DNA from: an uncultured Erysipelotrichaceae bacterium
GTDB taxonomy: Bacteria; Bacillota_I; Bacilli_A; RFN20; CAG-288
DNA length: 6,207 bases
Assembly: GCA_902771745.1 (NCBI GenBank)
Contig: CACXYG010000088.1
Coordinates: forward strand, 1 to 6,207
Direction of reading: 5' to 3'
The stretch's first letter is position 1. Every line of letters begins with the position of its first letter. The notes beneath the pieces are model-generated. The model was given only the letters and a program-made list of their open reading frames with translations, was not told the origin of the DNA and did not search any database. This document shows positions 5,059-6,207 of this stretch, in pieces. The translations under genes and the position numbers were made by a program.

Positions 5059-5074
5059 TAGAAAGCGTTATCAA
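5059..5074. promoter_or_regulatory. cre-like site (CcpA operator) upstream of SemiSWEET
   Basis: TAGAAAGCGTTATCAA matches WTGNAANCGNWNNCAW with one mismatch (A for the first fixed T), and the central CG is kept. It ends 27 nt before the candidate -35. In B. subtilis an upstream cre can mean activation by CcpA instead of repression; the direction here is open. Confidence 0.5.
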
Positions 5075-5101
5075 GAAAGACATTGTAACCACTTACTTTA
5101 T

Positions 5102-5127
5102 TTGACTGCTGTAGAACATGATATATT
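5102..5127 (+). promoter_or_regulatory. SemiSWEET promoter (candidate)
   Basis: TTGACT (5102-5107, 5 of 6) precedes an extended -10, TG-A-TATATT (5119-5127). The spacer is only 14 nt with this box; TATTCT at 5124-5129 gives 16 nt. Either way the leader is about 40 nt and contains the SD AGGAAA (5161-5166). Confidence 0.5.
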
Positions 5128-5175
5128 CTATCAAGCTCAGCAATGAGCGAAACAAAAACTAGGAAATTATAACAT

Positions 5176-5619
5176 ATGAATATATTTGAAATTATCGGCT
5201 TTGTCGCCACCACCTTGACGACTGCGTGCTCGCTTCCACAGCTTATCAAAATTATCAAGACCAGAGATTCCAAATCGGTCTCTTTCTTGATGTACTTCAT
5301 GATGACCATCGGTTATGCCTTATGGATCATTTATGGTGTTTATTCTTCTTCGATCCAGATTATCTTAGGTAACTCGATCGGTTCTTTGATCCTTGGTACC
5401 ATCATGACCATCAAGCTCATCAATATGATCAAGGGTGTTGATGAAAGAGAATTCCCTCTCATCAAGAAAAAGCATCCATTAAATATGATGAATATCAAAA
5501 AAGCTAATGAAGAAACCAAAGAAGAAACCAAGGAAGTCACTCCTGTAGAAGAAAAGACTCCTGTTGTCTCCAAGGATGAAGATATCTCCACTTTGGTCGA
5601 ACGCTTAAAGAGATTATAA
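5176..5619 (+). CDS. SemiSWEET (MtN3/PQ-loop) sugar transporter with long charged tail
   Basis: The product is 147 aa. Residues 1-86 are a complete SemiSWEET unit of three membrane helices: I-G-F-V-A-T-T-L-T-T (7-16), the L-P-Q motif (20-22), K-T-R-D-S-K-S-V-S (28-36), the M-Y helix start (39-40), W50, and N66 in the third helix (the conserved sugar-contacting Trp and Asn). SemiSWEETs work as dimers and carry sugars such as glucose or sucrose down a gradient. The oddity is the C-terminal tail (87-147). Family members usually end near 85-95 aa, but here a further 60 charged residues follow. They include a small repeat (E-E-T-K-E-E-T-K-E, 112-120) and a possible amphipathic end, I-S-T-L-V-E-R-L-K-R-L. 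The tail should be cytoplasmic or external depending on topology; its role is unknown. The SD is AGGAAA at 5161-5166. Confidence 0.87.
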   Translation: MNIFEIIGFVATTLTTACSLPQLIKIIKTRDSKSVSFLMYFMMTIGYALWIIYGVYSSSIQIILGNSIGSLILGTIMTIKLINMIKGVDEREFPLIKKKHPLNMMNIKKANEETKEETKEVTPVEEKTPVVSKDEDISTLVERLKRL

Positions 5620-5639
5620 CCATCTTTTATAACCAAGTT

Positions 5640-5669
5640 AAAAGCCCGCTTTTTAAAAAGCAGGCTTTT
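5640..5669 (+). terminator. Terminator between convergent SemiSWEET and glycan-binding-like gene
   Basis: The stem AAAAGCC-c-GCTT / AAGC-a-GGCTTTT (5640-5651 with 5658-5669) has one C/A mismatch and a 6-nt loop, followed by Ts to 5670. On the minus strand it also gives a hairpin but only four Ts, so it mainly serves the plus-strand gene and may serve both. Confidence 0.8.
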
Positions 5670-5679
5670 TGGTGTTTAT

Positions 5680-6207
5680 TTAAAGAACCTCAAAGGTAAA
5701 GGTCATCGTTCCACTCGTGTTACTAGCAGTGATGTTACAAGTGCAAGGTTGGATAGTTTTGATGTTGTCTTCACTGCCCTGACTTTCAAAGAAGGTTTCT
5801 AGTTTCCCATTTGGAAAGACGTCATTATAACCATAGTTGCTCATCCAGGTCTTGTTTTCAACAATCTTGAATAAGTCTCCTTCATTAAAGGTATGCTTTA
5901 AGGTATATTGTCCACCGCCAAGAGAAGTAAAGGCGTATAAAGTTGAGGTGACATCCCAATCATTAAAGGAGCCAACTAAAGCAAGGGTGCTTTCTTCTGG
6001 TGGAACTTCTTGTTTTTTACTAAAGTAGGCGTGCAGCTGGAAATAATCATTGCTATATCCATATTCTAAGGAAATATTGAAGTATTGCCCATCTACTTCT
6101 TTATGATAGACCTTATCATAACTGGTTTCTGAGGCAAGACTAAAGCCAGCGACGACTAATTTTTTAAAGTACTGCAAGGCTTCTATTTCATTAGAATTAT
6201 AGATATT
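5680..6207 (-). CDS. Protein with glycan-binding-like beta-sandwich module, C-terminal part (5' end outside window)
   Basis: The frame is open from the right edge to the TAA at 5682-5680, giving 175 residues. An internal TTG at 6177 could be mistaken for a start, but the ten codons before it are also open, so the true start lies beyond the window. Residues about 73-175 look like a starch/glycogen-binding type immunoglobulin-like module: S-T-L-A-L-V-G-S-F-N-D-W-D (73-85), then G-G-G-Q-Y-T-L (98-104), D-L-F-K-I-V-E-N (111-118), and W121 with N-Y-G (124-126). A final strand pattern follows D-N-I-K. This order recalls SusE/SusF and CBM26/CBM48-like modules, in which the Trp residues stack on glucans. 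Residues 1-70 are not recognised. Two close cysteines (C155, C157) replace the usual Gly-Thr-Tyr turn. It is probably an extracellular or cell-surface protein, but the signal peptide is not visible. Confidence 0.7.
   Translation of the reverse strand, partial: NIYNSNEIEALQYFKKLVVAGFSLASETSYDKVYHKEVDGQYFNISLEYGYSNDYFQLHAYFSKKQEVPPEESTLALVGSFNDWDVTSTLYAFTSLGGGQYTLKHTFNEGDLFKIVENKTWMSNYGYNDVFPNGKLETFFESQGSEDNIKTIQPCTCNITASNTSGTMTFTFEVL

Noticed and set aside
5058..5309. Minus-strand open frame across the SemiSWEET start
   Set aside because: It is antisense to a clear transporter gene and covers its promoter, with no family resemblance.

Overview
The window reads as low-GC Gram-positive (Bacillota) DNA. 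It is AT-rich, has strong Shine-Dalgarno sites, sigma-A-like promoters, compact hairpin-plus-T-run terminators and a lipobox signal peptide. TGA is used as a stop (end of the NusG-domain gene), so this is not a code-4 Mollicute. The gene set (NusG-II/Gx pair, FNT channel, AraA-like isomerase, SemiSWEET, extracellular glycan-binding-like protein) suits an anaerobic gut member of the Bacilli/Erysipelotrichia, but that placement is inference.

Layout. (1) At 1-1204 is a divergent pair: the start of a lipoprotein gene runs leftward off the window, and a two-gene operon runs rightward. The operon encodes a membrane-anchored NusG-domain-II protein and a Gx-family (HepI/EetB-like) membrane protein whose reading frames are 1 nt apart. 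(2) At 1298-2044 is a formate/nitrite-transporter (FNT) family channel. Its promoter is embedded in the upstream gene's terminator, and its own stop codon sits in the loop of its terminator. (3) At 2120-2792 is a single GNAT acetyltransferase gene. (4) At 2802-4328, on the minus strand, is an AraA-like sugar isomerase with a strong SD and a near-consensus cre (CcpA) site over its promoter. (5) At 4423-4987, minus strand, is a low-molecular-weight protein tyrosine phosphatase. (6) At 5059-5669 is a SemiSWEET sugar transporter with an unusual long charged tail and a second cre-like site upstream. (7) At 5680-6207, minus strand, is the C-terminal part of a protein with a glycan-binding-like beta-sandwich module, cut by the right edge.

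Almost every gene is its own transcription unit bounded by a visible terminator; the only operon is NusG-II/Gx. No tRNA, rRNA, IS element, CRISPR array or prophage gene is visible. No intergenic stretch exceeds 300 bases; the longest (4906-5175) holds divergent promoters, a dyad and a cre-like site. The two sugar genes (isomerase and SemiSWEET) may share carbon-catabolite control through the two cre-like sites. I do not see a clear new multi-gene system. The most interesting signals are regulatory: a promoter inside a terminator, a probable leaderless lipoprotein start, paired cre sites, and a 14-bp inverted match flanking the FNT gene.
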